In this document: in pieces, positions 39,500-46,711 of the stretch
Layout of the letters: the number at the start of each line of letters is the position of its first letter
How positions within the stretch are numbered: the first letter of the stretch is position 1
DNA from: a virus
Length of the DNA stretch: 48,275 nucleotides
Strand: one strand, 5' to 3'
Virus record (IMG/VR): IMGVR_UViG_3300032289_001616
Location: 1 to 48,275 of that record
Made by a program: the position numbers and the translations under genes
The notes under the pieces: generated by a model
Database searches by the model: none
What the model saw: the letters and a program-made list of their open reading frames with translations, nothing else
Told to the model about the DNA's origin: nothing

Positions 39500-39547
39500 A
39501 TGTTCCAATTCGCTGAAGTTGGTGGTGCAGTCCGAGACATTTATTAG
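39500..39547 (+). pseudogene. Truncated nucleotidyltransferase start (EVGGAVRD)
   Basis: An ATG 22 bases after a TATAAT begins MFQFAEVGGAVRDIY and then stops. The core VGGxVRD is the opening motif of poly(A) polymerase/CCA-adding-type nucleotidyltransferases, usually followed by a long domain. Here it ends where a homing endonuclease segment begins. It looks like the 5' stub of a gene interrupted by insertion. Confidence 0.5.
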
Positions 39548-39554
39548 TTAATTT

Positions 39555-39600
39555 TAATACACGAGATTTTCTAAATAATTAGGTAAAATCTCGTGTATTA
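39555..39600 (+). repeat. Perfect 16-bp inverted repeat before homing endonuclease
   Basis: TAATACACGAGATTTT (39555-39570) pairs exactly with AAAATCTCGTGTATTA (39585-39600) over a 14-base loop, ending six bases before the endonuclease ATG. It should form a stable RNA hairpin over the ribosome site. Confidence 0.75.
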
Positions 39601-39605
39601 TCTTC

Positions 39606-40628
39606 ATGGCGACAGATCATTCCAAACAACCAAAATGTTGTTGCTTAGAGTGTGGTAAAGAATTCTATGTTATTTACTTTGAAAGACACATAAAAACATG
39701 TAAACACGTAAACAATAAAAACAAAATAGAAAAAGTATCCTGTCCTATTTGTGGAAAAAAATTAAAAGAAGTAAATACGGCTCACTTAAGAAAACATAAT
39801 TTAGAATATGAAGAAGCAAAAAAAATGTTCCCTGATCATATATTCATATCAGAAACTTCATTATCAAAAAAAGCAACTCTAACAAATTTAACTCCAGAAC
39901 AGTCAAAAAATTTAAAGTATGGACACACCTTGGAAGCTAAAATAAAAAAGTATGGTGAAGAAGAGGGATTAAAACGACATTTGGAATCTAAAGAAAACTA
40001 TTCATATTCTAAAAGTTTACAAGGTTACATTGATAGATTGGGCGAGGAAGAAGGAAGAAAACAATGGGAAAATAGGAATGAAAAAATTTCAGATACATTA
40101 ATAAAATTCTGGAGTGATCCACCGGAAGAATTAAAACTAAAAGGGACTCTTCAATGGTATCAAAAACAATACAGGGAAGAATTAGGAAAATTAAAGTGGT
40201 TAGAGATGTGTAATAATAAATCTAAATCTTTAAGAAAAATTCCAGTTGATTTGATACAGGAGTATGAATTATATAGATCCTTAGTGTACCGGGTAACCAG
40301 ATCTAATTTAAAATTATATAAAAACCAAATACCACTTTTAGAAACTAGGGGTAGATTAAATCATTTAGATCACATGTATTCAATATATCAAGGATTTATG
40401 TATAATGTTTCTCCATATATTATCGGATTTTTTAAAAATTTAAAAATTTTACCTGCTGGAGAAAATTGCTCAAAGCAAATTGACTGCTCCCAGTCTTTAG
40501 AACAAATTATATCAGAAATTAACAAAAATTTGGAATACCAAAATATTATAGAATCAGATTTGTTTGATATAGATAAATGCTTTAAACAATTATTGGATAG
40601 AAAAACAACATTATCTGATCTTCTTTAA
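39606..40628 (+). CDS. Homing endonuclease with N-terminal zinc fingers
   Basis: The 340-residue protein has two zinc-finger-like units (CLECGK...H...C and CPICGK...H...H). A helical linker with repeated KYGEEEGLKR / RLGEEEGRKQ segments follows, then a nuclease-like C-terminal part (YRVTRSNLKLYKNQ, LNHLDHMYSIYQGF, SPYIIGFFKNLKILPA and ENCSKQ). The HLDHxxSIxxGF pattern matches a group of phage homing nucleases with a His-Asp-His core. It sits next to a truncated nucleotidyltransferase start and behind a hairpin. Confidence 0.65.
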   Translation: MATDHSKQPKCCCLECGKEFYVIYFERHIKTCKHVNNKNKIEKVSCPICGKKLKEVNTAHLRKHNLEYEEAKKMFPDHIFISETSLSKKATLTNLTPEQSKNLKYGHTLEAKIKKYGEEEGLKRHLESKENYSYSKSLQGYIDRLGEEEGRKQWENRNEKISDTLIKFWSDPPEELKLKGTLQWYQKQYREELGKLKWLEMCNNKSKSLRKIPVDLIQEYELYRSLVYRVTRSNLKLYKNQIPLLETRGRLNHLDHMYSIYQGFMYNVSPYIIGFFKNLKILPAGENCSKQIDCSQSLEQIISEINKNLEYQNIIESDLFDIDKCFKQLLDRKTTLSDLL

Positions 40629-40640
40629 AAGTCATTTGTA

Positions 40641-40699
40641 GACGGTTAAACAACTGCCACAAGAAGGTTGAGAGGGTCGCCCTTCCCGTATATAATAAT
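40641..40699 (+). promoter_or_regulatory. Palindrome, hairpin and -10 box
   Basis: The copy at 40641-40661 is followed by GAAGG/CCTTC pairing (about 40664-40686) and by TATAATAATA at 40692. Next ATG is at 40744. Confidence 0.5.
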
Positions 40700-40743
40700 A
40701 TGGTTAAAACCCCCTTATTCCCACCCTGAAAAAGTAACTTATT

Positions 40744-40950
40744 ATGGATAAAATCTACAACATCCGAAAACCCGAAGAACTTGAGTCTCTGAAGGACGGA
40801 GATATTCAAGATTATTCTCTCTATGAACAAATGTCCACCGAATATCTCGAAATTACTTTTCCTTCGGGGAAAACTCTCCTGATTGTAAACTATGGGGCAG
40901 AATACAATTGTAATCTTCGCTTTTTTGACCCTTTGGGCTCTGAAAAATGA
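40744..40950 (+). CDS. Small hypothetical protein
   Basis: The 68-residue protein begins MDKIYNIRKPEELESLKDGD and is alpha/beta. A four-base overlap links it to the next gene. Not recognised. Confidence 0.6.
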   Translation: MDKIYNIRKPEELESLKDGDIQDYSLYEQMSTEYLEITFPSGKTLLIVNYGAEYNCNLRFFDPLGSEK

Positions 40951-41270
40951 ATCGTTCTCTTGCAATCATCTTATCAATACTTGGAATTATATTCCTAGTA
41001 TTTCCATTAACATCTGACTCATTCTCTCATTATACCCAAGACAAAACCTATCGGGCCACACAAGAACACATTCTTTCTTGTAGGTCAGAATTAGCCCTTA
41101 AAATCTTCTCAAGCAAATACAATCCAAACTTGGTGGGCTCTAAACTAGAGAAAAACCTAGACTTGTCTTGTGGAACCCTTCCACGTTATGATGATTTTGC
41201 TTATGACCAAAACAGCATCATTTCACTTTACAATTGGATTGGTCAGAAAATTACTTTTATTCCCCTGTGA
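40947..41270 (+). CDS. Secreted or membrane-anchored protein
   Basis: The 107-residue protein starts with one hydrophobic segment (SLAIILSILGIIFLVFPL), an anchor or signal. The rest is soluble, with two cysteines (C49, C75). It ends just before a palindrome copy. Not recognised. Confidence 0.6.
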   Translation: MNRSLAIILSILGIIFLVFPLTSDSFSHYTQDKTYRATQEHILSCRSELALKIFSSKYNPNLVGSKLEKNLDLSCGTLPRYDDFAYDQNSIISLYNWIGQKITFIPL

Positions 41271-41273
41271 TGT

Positions 41274-41330
41274 GCCACCTGACCAACTGACACAAAACCC
41301 CTATCAGCCCTCATCAATACCCCCTATAAT
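41274..41330 (+). promoter_or_regulatory. Palindrome copy and -10 box
   Basis: The copy at 41274-41294 (GCCACCTGACCAACTGACACA) is followed, without a clear hairpin, by TATAAT at 41325-41330. The ATG of paralogue B is at 41354. Confidence 0.55.
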
Positions 41331-41353
41331 ACACTCATCCTCAATTCAATCCT

Positions 41354-41881
41354 ATGACAATCGAACTTTCTAAATACGTCGGTAAATATATCACCGTTAC
41401 TCTTGGTAATGATAGAACTATAACCGGGGTACTTCAGGCAAATGATTCTAGTAAGTATCCATACATGATTAATGGTTATTGGTATTCTAATGACGGTATT
41501 GGGTGTAGTCAACCAAATATTGTAAGAATTATTTCAGAAGAGCAAACTTTTAATGGTATTGCTCAAAAGGCACCTAACATTAATCTTGATGATTTTGTGT
41601 GCCAGAAGGTTTATGTGAAGTTGGCTAATGGTTATGAGGACATTAGAAGTATTAGTAATTCCTATTACCTAGAAGGAGTTGGACATTATGATAATAAGGA
41701 TGGCACATGCAATTCAAATCCGACATGGAACATCGTAGAAATCTATGGTGAGGGTGCTTATCAAATCAAAACCAAACCCACCTTCGATGAACCGAATGAT
41801 GCTCAAATTGAGGAAGCAAAACAAATGCTTTCTCAAATGAGCGAAGAACAAATTGCCAAACTTCTGAAATCGCTTAAATGA
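41354..41881 (+). CDS. Paralogue B of a two-copy phage family
   Basis: The 175-residue protein begins MTIELSKYVGKYITVTLGN. It shares with 24773-25327 the PNINLDDF segment, EIYGEGAYQIKTKPTFDEP and the tail MSEEQIAKLLKSLK. The paralogues lie 16 kb apart, each behind a palindrome and promoter. It overlaps the next gene by four bases. Function unknown. Confidence 0.65.
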   Translation: MTIELSKYVGKYITVTLGNDRTITGVLQANDSSKYPYMINGYWYSNDGIGCSQPNIVRIISEEQTFNGIAQKAPNINLDDFVCQKVYVKLANGYEDIRSISNSYYLEGVGHYDNKDGTCNSNPTWNIVEIYGEGAYQIKTKPTFDEPNDAQIEEAKQMLSQMSEEQIAKLLKSLK

Positions 41882-42171
41882 AACTCTACCTTATTTGCGA
41901 AGATATTGATTTGGGATACCATGTTTATGGTATCTTTACTGACAAAACAGTAGCAGAGACTCAGATCGAACTTCTAATCGAAGCTACAGCAAAAGAAAGG
42001 TTTTTTGGTCAAGAAAGACCGGAAAACTATAGAGAGTATTTTAGAATTTATATTGAAGAGCATACTTTAGATGACTTGTCTAATATTAATAAATTAATTG
42101 AAGTTAAACAAAGGGCTCTTGATTGGTATGAAAATCTGCATCAAAACCCATTTAAAACAACGGCATCTTGA
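41878..42171 (+). CDS. Small hypothetical protein
   Basis: The 97-residue protein (YLICEDIDLGYHVYGIFTDK) is alpha/beta. It overlaps the Toprim gene by 44 bases. Not recognised. Confidence 0.55.
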   Translation: MKLYLICEDIDLGYHVYGIFTDKTVAETQIELLIEATAKERFFGQERPENYREYFRIYIEEHTLDDLSNINKLIEVKQRALDWYENLHQNPFKTTAS

Positions 42172-42670
42172 CCTAGAACTTCATAGGCCAATTCTTGATG
42201 AAGAATTAAATATTGCAACTTTTGTTCTCTATAATCTGTCTGGTCAATTAGTAGGATACCAACAATATCAACCAGAGGGGTGTAAAAAAGTTTTTAATTG
42301 TCCGAAAAAAGGGAAATATTATACTTATAGAAGCAAAACTTATCCCACAGTTGCAATCTGGGGCCTAGAAACTTATTATATTTCTAATGGTCCAATTTTC
42401 CTAACCGAAGGTGTCTTTGATGCTTGTAGATTGACAAAACTTGGTCAAACTGCATTTGCAACTCTTGCGGGTAATCCACCAAAAGACTATAGAAACTGGC
42501 TGCAAATGTTAAATCGCCCAATTATTGCTGTTTGTGATAATGATGATGCGGGGAGAGACCTTGCAAAGTTTGGAGATTATGTTGAAGTTGTTTCTGATGG
42601 AAAAGATTTAGGAGAAGCCTCTGATGATTATGTCCAGTTTCTTGTAAATAAGTATTGTGCCAATTATTAA
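42128..42670 (+). CDS. Toprim-domain protein (DnaG-primase-like)
   Basis: The 180-residue protein has an N-terminal segment like the primase linker (RPILDEELNIATFVLYNLSG) and a Toprim fold: FLTEGVFDACRL (catalytic Glu), TLAGNPP and AVCDNDDAGRDLAKF (the DxD). SDGKDLGEASDD follows. There is no zinc-binding or polymerase N-terminal domain, so it may be a minimal primase, a nuclease or a partner of another primase. Start chosen at ATG 42128. Confidence 0.7.
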   Translation: MKICIKTHLKQRHLDLELHRPILDEELNIATFVLYNLSGQLVGYQQYQPEGCKKVFNCPKKGKYYTYRSKTYPTVAIWGLETYYISNGPIFLTEGVFDACRLTKLGQTAFATLAGNPPKDYRNWLQMLNRPIIAVCDNDDAGRDLAKFGDYVEVVSDGKDLGEASDDYVQFLVNKYCANY

Positions 42671-42712
42671 ACTGACCACTATTGGTCAATAGTCTTTAAA
42701 ATTTATGATTAA

Positions 42713-42735
42713 GGCGGCACCAGCCGCCTTTTTTG
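42713..42735 (+). terminator. Hairpin terminator before the ubiquitin-like cassette
   Basis: GGCGGC, loop ACCA and GCCGCC are followed by TTTTTTG. It separates the Toprim unit from the Ubl cassette. A TATATT -10-like box is at 42792-42797, and GTGAGG/CCTCAC can form a leader hairpin at about 42807-42827. Confidence 0.8.
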
Positions 42736-42863
42736 TTGGTGGACACTTTTGGAACCGACCCCACCCGGTTGAAAGGCGGCAACCCATCCTGTATATTATG
42801 AAGGTCGGTGAGGGGAACACGCCTCACACCACACCAACTGTCGTTTACCACTTTCTTTTTATT

Positions 42864-43127
42864 ATGCAATTCCTTAACAACGTCCGCGCTCAAGATCAGA
42901 CTGCTCCTGTGACCCTTCTCGTTAACGAAGAGTCCTATGCTGTCACCCCTGCAAACTATCAGGGTAAGACCGTCGCCCAACTCTTCTCTCAGTATGCTTC
43001 TAATCTGGGTGTTGATGCTTCCCGCATCCAATCTTACATCCTGGACGCAACTCAGGTTCCCGGTGAAACTGTGGTTCGCCCCGGTGAGGTTTATCGTGGG
43101 GTTATCACTTCCGAGAGCAAGGGCTGA
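42864..43127 (+). CDS. Ubiquitin-like beta-grasp protein
   Basis: The 87-residue protein starts at the ATG after TTTATT and reads as a beta-grasp fold: strand VTLLVN, strand ESYAVTPAN, helix TVAQLFSQYASNLGV, then two strands ending in YRGVITSESKG. The C-terminal Gly is suited to adenylation by an E1-like enzyme, though a GG pair is absent. Adjacent JAMM and ThiF genes support the assignment. PRTRC-type operons contain a comparable small Ubl. The terminator after it allows it to be made at a higher level than the rest. Confidence 0.7.
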   Translation: MQFLNNVRAQDQTAPVTLLVNEESYAVTPANYQGKTVAQLFSQYASNLGVDASRIQSYILDATQVPGETVVRPGEVYRGVITSESKG

Positions 43128-43143
43128 TTAGCCACTCAATGAC

Positions 43144-43170
43144 AAGGCCCTAGATTTCTAGGGCCTTTTT
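43144..43170 (+). terminator. Hairpin terminator after the Ubl gene
   Basis: AAGGCCCTAG and CTAGGGCCTT form a ten-pair stem with a 4-base loop, followed by TTT. It lies 20 bases before the JAMM gene start, so JAMM expression may need read-through. Confidence 0.8.
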
Positions 43171-43190
43171 ACACTCTTTTCTTTTTTTTT

Positions 43191-43613
43191 ATGGAAAATC
43201 AAATTCTACGAACAGCAAATCATGGATGTTTTCAGTTTTATACTGGAGGCTGGGGTACTTATATCCGGCCGATTGATGATCCAGAAGCCAATGTGATCAT
43301 TGAGAAAAAAGATCTAGAAACATTCACTCTTAAAGAAGACATTCATCGAATTCCTTCTGAACTTTGGCAGCGTTGGGTTCAACTTTGTTTTCATTTTGTC
43401 GAAGAAGTTCCATCTGACATGGAAGTATCCATCAGGATTCTTCGGAGTGAAAAAGATCCTTCTGTTTATCGGATTGTTGTGCCTAAGCAGAAAGTTTCTG
43501 CCGCAACAGTGCGAGTTGATAGTTTCCATGAGGCTGTTGATATTGAAACTGGTGAAGAGATCACCCAATTTCCTCCTGTTGGATGGATTCCGGTTGGGAG
43601 TTCTCACTCGCAT
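43191..43613 (+). CDS. JAMM/JAB isopeptidase, exon 1 (residues 1-141)
   Basis: This exon encodes 141 residues that end VGSSHSH, followed directly by an in-frame TAA that belongs to the intron. An N-terminal domain of about 95 residues precedes the JAB part (IVVPKQKVSAATVRVDSFHE with E114 as candidate catalytic Glu, and PPVGWIPVGSSHSH). Without splicing the protein stops before the JAMM Ser and Asp, so it would be inactive. Spliced to 43906 in frame it gives 320 residues. The family removes Ubl modifiers or processes their C-termini. Confidence 0.85.
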
Positions 43614-43905
43614 TAATTGTGTGGTGCGAGTAAAACCTCGGTAAATTGCTGGAACATCCTAAAGCCCCAATACCACAACGTAGTTGGAAACGACAAGCGT
43701 GAAGGTTTGAAAAGTTTGGGGATAACAATGGACAATCAGCAGCGGATACCCTTTAATATGGGGAGCGTTCAGAGACTAGACCCGAGGACATAGATAAATA
43801 ATTATCTGTGTATGGTATAGTCCGGTCTATGGTGAAAATCATAGAGTCAGGCAGAAATGACCTGACCCCACAAATTTCCAGCCAGATTTGTGTGGTAACA
43901 AGACG
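43614..43905 (+). ncRNA. Group I self-splicing intron (about 292 nt)
   Basis: P1: exon end CTCGCAT pairs with the internal guide GTGCGAG (43624-43630), with the expected terminal U-G pair. P3: CCTCGG (43636-43641) with CCGAGG (43782-43787). P4: GCTG (43648-43651) with CAGC (43737-43740), in AATCAGCAGC. P7: GACTA (43774-43778) with TAGTC (43818-43822). P8 and P9 hairpins are visible (GATAA/TTATC, CTATG/CATAG). The intron ends in G before AACAC. It has no open reading frame. Subclass not assigned. Confidence 0.92.
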
Positions 43906-44445
43906 AACACGATGCAAGCATTCTTTAGTGCTATTGATGACAAGTATGAACTTGGAGATCCTGGGATCCATATTGTAGTCGGTTCTATTAACACAGAAAA
44001 AAGAACCTATGCAATCAAGGCATCTATCGTTGCTAATGGTCGAAGGTTTGATGTAGATCACAACAAAATTATTGATTGTGAGCCAGTAGAAGAAGTGACC
44101 TTCCATAATAACGTTCTTAAGTATGTTGATTATACCAAGCCGGTAATTAATTTGCCCTCCAAAACAAATAATTATAGATCGTTTCAAAATTCAAACAATA
44201 GGAGTAATTCTTACAATTACAAATCACCTTTTGGCTTTTCCGATCAAATTGATTTTTCAGAAGATTACTACAGAGAATTTTTTGGTGAGACGGAAGTAGC
44301 CAAAAAGAAGGATCTTCAATTGTGGCAGATTGAAGATGTTATTGAAGACTACATCAAACAAAATAAAGGAAATGTTGAAGAAATTCAAGAATTGATTTCT
44401 CTTCTTTCTGTTTATGTTGAAGAACACACCGAACTTTTCACCTAA
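43906..44445 (+). CDS. JAMM/JAB isopeptidase, exon 2 (residues 142-320)
   Basis: The exon begins NTMQAFFSAIDD. Joined to exon 1 it makes HSH-x7-S-x2-D, the exact JAMM zinc motif. DPGIHIVVGSIN and YAIKASIVANGRRF continue the JAB fold to about residue 200. The remaining 120 residues are polar and low-complexity in part, with a C-terminal helix (IQELISLLSVYVEEH). Read alone the frame could start at ATG 43888, but this is intron sequence. The next gene starts two bases after the stop. Confidence 0.85.
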   Translation, partial: NTMQAFFSAIDDKYELGDPGIHIVVGSINTEKRTYAIKASIVANGRRFDVDHNKIIDCEPVEEVTFHNNVLKYVDYTKPVINLPSKTNNYRSFQNSNNRSNSYNYKSPFGFSDQIDFSEDYYREFFGETEVAKKKDLQLWQIEDVIEDYIKQNKGNVEEIQELISLLSVYVEEHTELFT

Positions 44446-44447
44446 TT

Positions 44448-45488
44448 ATGAACCCCATTTTCCCGACTGAACCTGCGAAAGTTAATGTCCATCTTGTTCC
44501 CCCTCAGGCAGAATTTCTTTCTTATTTTGTAGAACCGGACACATTTACTCTCCGGGCATGGATGCCAGACAATTTTGCCAATCTTAATGAGTCTTCATCG
44601 GTGCAGCAAGACTATGATAGATTTTATAGTCAGAATTGCTTAGAGTGTGAAAGAAATTGTAGGAATTTTTATGAGACTAATCACCCAGAGCTTTTCCATG
44701 ATCCAGAAGAAGATGGGTATCGAAACTCAATTGCGTCAGCAGTTAGTGCCTTTATTGGTGAAGATAACGGAGAGTGTGCTGTTTATTGGGAAGGGTTTCG
44801 TGGGCAACAGTGCCCCATGGGAAATGTATTTGAAGCGAAGCCTCCCACATATGACAAAATTGCAAACATGGTGTTTGACATTAAATTGACACATGGTAAA
44901 ACTAAACCTCGATTTAAAAAATATACGGACAATGCCCATCTGAAGGCTGGTTATGTAGACCAATCCGGGCAGATTTATGAAACTACTGCGAAACCTGCTG
45001 CAAATGTTTACAGCTCATCTTTTGGTTATGATCCAGGTTATGTATATGGTAAGATTTGCTGGAACTATATTACAAATCACCTTACTTTGAGGGACATTGT
45101 AACTTCTTATACGACTTCTAAATTCAATGATGATTTGCTGAGAATTTTTGCTTTTAAATCATACATCAGCGAAACACGGGAAAGTATGAAGTATAAACAG
45201 TATGAAAAATCAAATCATAAGTTCTTGGCGTCTGGTTATGATGGTTTGATCCTTATTGATGCGGATAAAGATGTTCAGGCATTCTTTACCATGCTGATGG
45301 CCGGGTTTACACCTCTTCCTGAACTTCCGCATATTATGGTTGTTCCTGCCAAGACTGCGACTATTAAAAAAGGTGAAATGATTTATCTTGGTTATGCTAC
45401 TCAAGAGGATGCAGTCGGTCGATCCTGGTACATCTCAACAGAAGGATTTTTGATTGGTCAACTTGACGAATCCTTTGTGACAGTTTGA
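44448..45488 (+). CDS. Unknown cassette protein (346 residues) between JAMM and E1
   Basis: The protein starts two bases after the JAMM gene. It has a Cys cluster CLECERNC near residue 65, then ECAVYWEGFRGQQCP, a beta-rich body and HIMVVPAKTATIKKGEMIYL near the C-terminus. Its position suggests a partner, substrate or E2-like role, but I see no clear catalytic motif. A degenerate palindrome copy overlaps its stop. It is the least understood part of the cassette. Confidence 0.7.
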   Translation: MNPIFPTEPAKVNVHLVPPQAEFLSYFVEPDTFTLRAWMPDNFANLNESSSVQQDYDRFYSQNCLECERNCRNFYETNHPELFHDPEEDGYRNSIASAVSAFIGEDNGECAVYWEGFRGQQCPMGNVFEAKPPTYDKIANMVFDIKLTHGKTKPRFKKYTDNAHLKAGYVDQSGQIYETTAKPAANVYSSSFGYDPGYVYGKICWNYITNHLTLRDIVTSYTTSKFNDDLLRIFAFKSYISETRESMKYKQYEKSNHKFLASGYDGLILIDADKDVQAFFTMLMAGFTPLPELPHIMVVPAKTATIKKGEMIYLGYATQEDAVGRSWYISTEGFLIGQLDESFVTV

Positions 45489-45558
45489 TTTCTGACCACT
45501 GGCCGTTTCCTTTGACCCATTTTTCACTTACCATAACGAAGTAGTTCACAACTCTCCT

Positions 45559-46272
45559 ATGAATTTCAATCCTGATACAGTTTTCATTATCGGCGTTGGT
45601 GGCACTGGTGGCTACCTTGCTGCCCCCATTGCCCGGTTGGTTGCTTACCATGAAGCAACTCAAAATGCCAAGGTTGTTTTTATTGATGGTGATGAATTTG
45701 AAGAGCATAATGCTACTCGGCAGATTGTGGGGCCATCACAAATCGGTCTTAACAAGGCCAGGGCCATGGTTGATTTTTGTACTTTTCAAGGTCTTAGCAA
45801 TGTAGAATGTAAAGAAGATTTCATTTCAATGACTTCTTTTATTCCGATGCTGAACCAAACTAAATCTCCCCTGATTATCTGTTCGGTTGACAATGATGCG
45901 ACCCGCCATGATGTAATTCAGGCCATTGATCATGCTTGTAAAAACAAGGACTTCTTCTTTATTACTCCTGGCAACTCTGATGGGACTGAAACTGTAAAGG
46001 GCCAAACATTGTGGTTTGGTCGGTGTGATGGAGAAAATGTCGGAATGGATCCAACTCTGGTTTATCCTAATCTCCAGAATCCAGAAGACAGTGTTCCCCA
46101 TAAGGGATCTTGCGCTCTTAACGCACCTTCTCGCCCTCAACTGATTTCTGCTAACTTTATGGCAGCAGCGATTACCCTTACTGTGATTCAAAATTTCCTA
46201 GACGGTATGTTGGATCACAAAAAAAGCGGCATGTTCTTCAATGGCCGCACCCTTATCACCTCTATCTCCTGA
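45559..46272 (+). CDS. ThiF/E1-like Ubl-activating enzyme (PRTRC ThiF-like)
   Basis: The 237-residue protein has a GVGGTGG nucleotide loop (12-18), IDGDEFEEHNATRQ (42-55, with the ATP-contacting Asp, Asn and Arg), K66 and CSVDN (108-112). A Cys at 185 lies in HKGSCALNAPSRPQ, where PRTRC-type ThiF proteins carry a conserved SCxLxxA...Q segment. It ends in the hydrophobic region typical of that family. It should adenylate the Ubl C-terminus. This Cys is the candidate thioester site. Confidence 0.85.
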   Translation: MNFNPDTVFIIGVGGTGGYLAAPIARLVAYHEATQNAKVVFIDGDEFEEHNATRQIVGPSQIGLNKARAMVDFCTFQGLSNVECKEDFISMTSFIPMLNQTKSPLIICSVDNDATRHDVIQAIDHACKNKDFFFITPGNSDGTETVKGQTLWFGRCDGENVGMDPTLVYPNLQNPEDSVPHKGSCALNAPSRPQLISANFMAAAITLTVIQNFLDGMLDHKKSGMFFNGRTLITSIS

Positions 46273-46279
46273 ATTTATT

Positions 46280-46615
46280 ATGACTACCACTACTGAAACT
46301 TCCTTGGTTAATGTGAACGATCAACTTGTTGAGTTTGCTAATCTTCTGAATGCTCTCAAGTATCTCTATGAAGAGGTTCAGACCGCAAAGCCTGATGCTA
46401 ACGCCATTGAAACTAAGCTAGAAGAGTTTATGAAGAGCAAATATATGTCGAGCCGGTTGACCAATTACATTAAGCGTTATCAGATTCCGGCAATGACTCA
46501 AACAGTTTCCAATGAAATTAAAGAGAGTCTTGATTCACAGCTTGAAAATTACATCCTCAGTAAGCTCGATGATCGAATTGAACACGTTCTAAGGACAAGG
46601 CTGGGACAGTCCTGA
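46280..46615 (+). CDS. Helical protein downstream of the E1-like gene
   Basis: The 111-residue protein starts seven bases after the E1 stop and is all helix (NVNDQLVEFANLLNALKYLY, EIKESLDSQLENYILSKL). It has coiled-coil tendency and no cysteines. Position suggests it belongs to the same transcript. A palindrome copy overlaps its stop. Not recognised. Confidence 0.65.
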   Translation: MTTTTETSLVNVNDQLVEFANLLNALKYLYEEVQTAKPDANAIETKLEEFMKSKYMSSRLTNYIKRYQIPAMTQTVSNEIKESLDSQLENYILSKLDDRIEHVLRTRLGQS

Positions 46616-46625
46616 AACCGTCCAC
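46605..46625 (+). repeat. Dispersed palindrome copy
   Basis: GACAGTCCTGAAACCGTCCAC overlaps the preceding gene's stop. GGCTCCC (46641-46647) and GGGAGCC (46676-46682) then flank an AATAATAC promoter-like sequence. Confidence 0.5.
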
Positions 46626-46711
46626 TAGGCTGTCCATTCTGGCTCCCGACCTGGAATAATACTTACATCAGGGCAGGGAGCCCTGAATTTATCCCCCAAA
46701 CATTTCTTATT

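Noticed and set aside
43888-43905. ATG 43888 as the start of an independent gene for JAMM exon 2
   Set aside because: It is inside the intron; intron pairing and the exact JAMM motif on joining show exon 2 starts at 43906.
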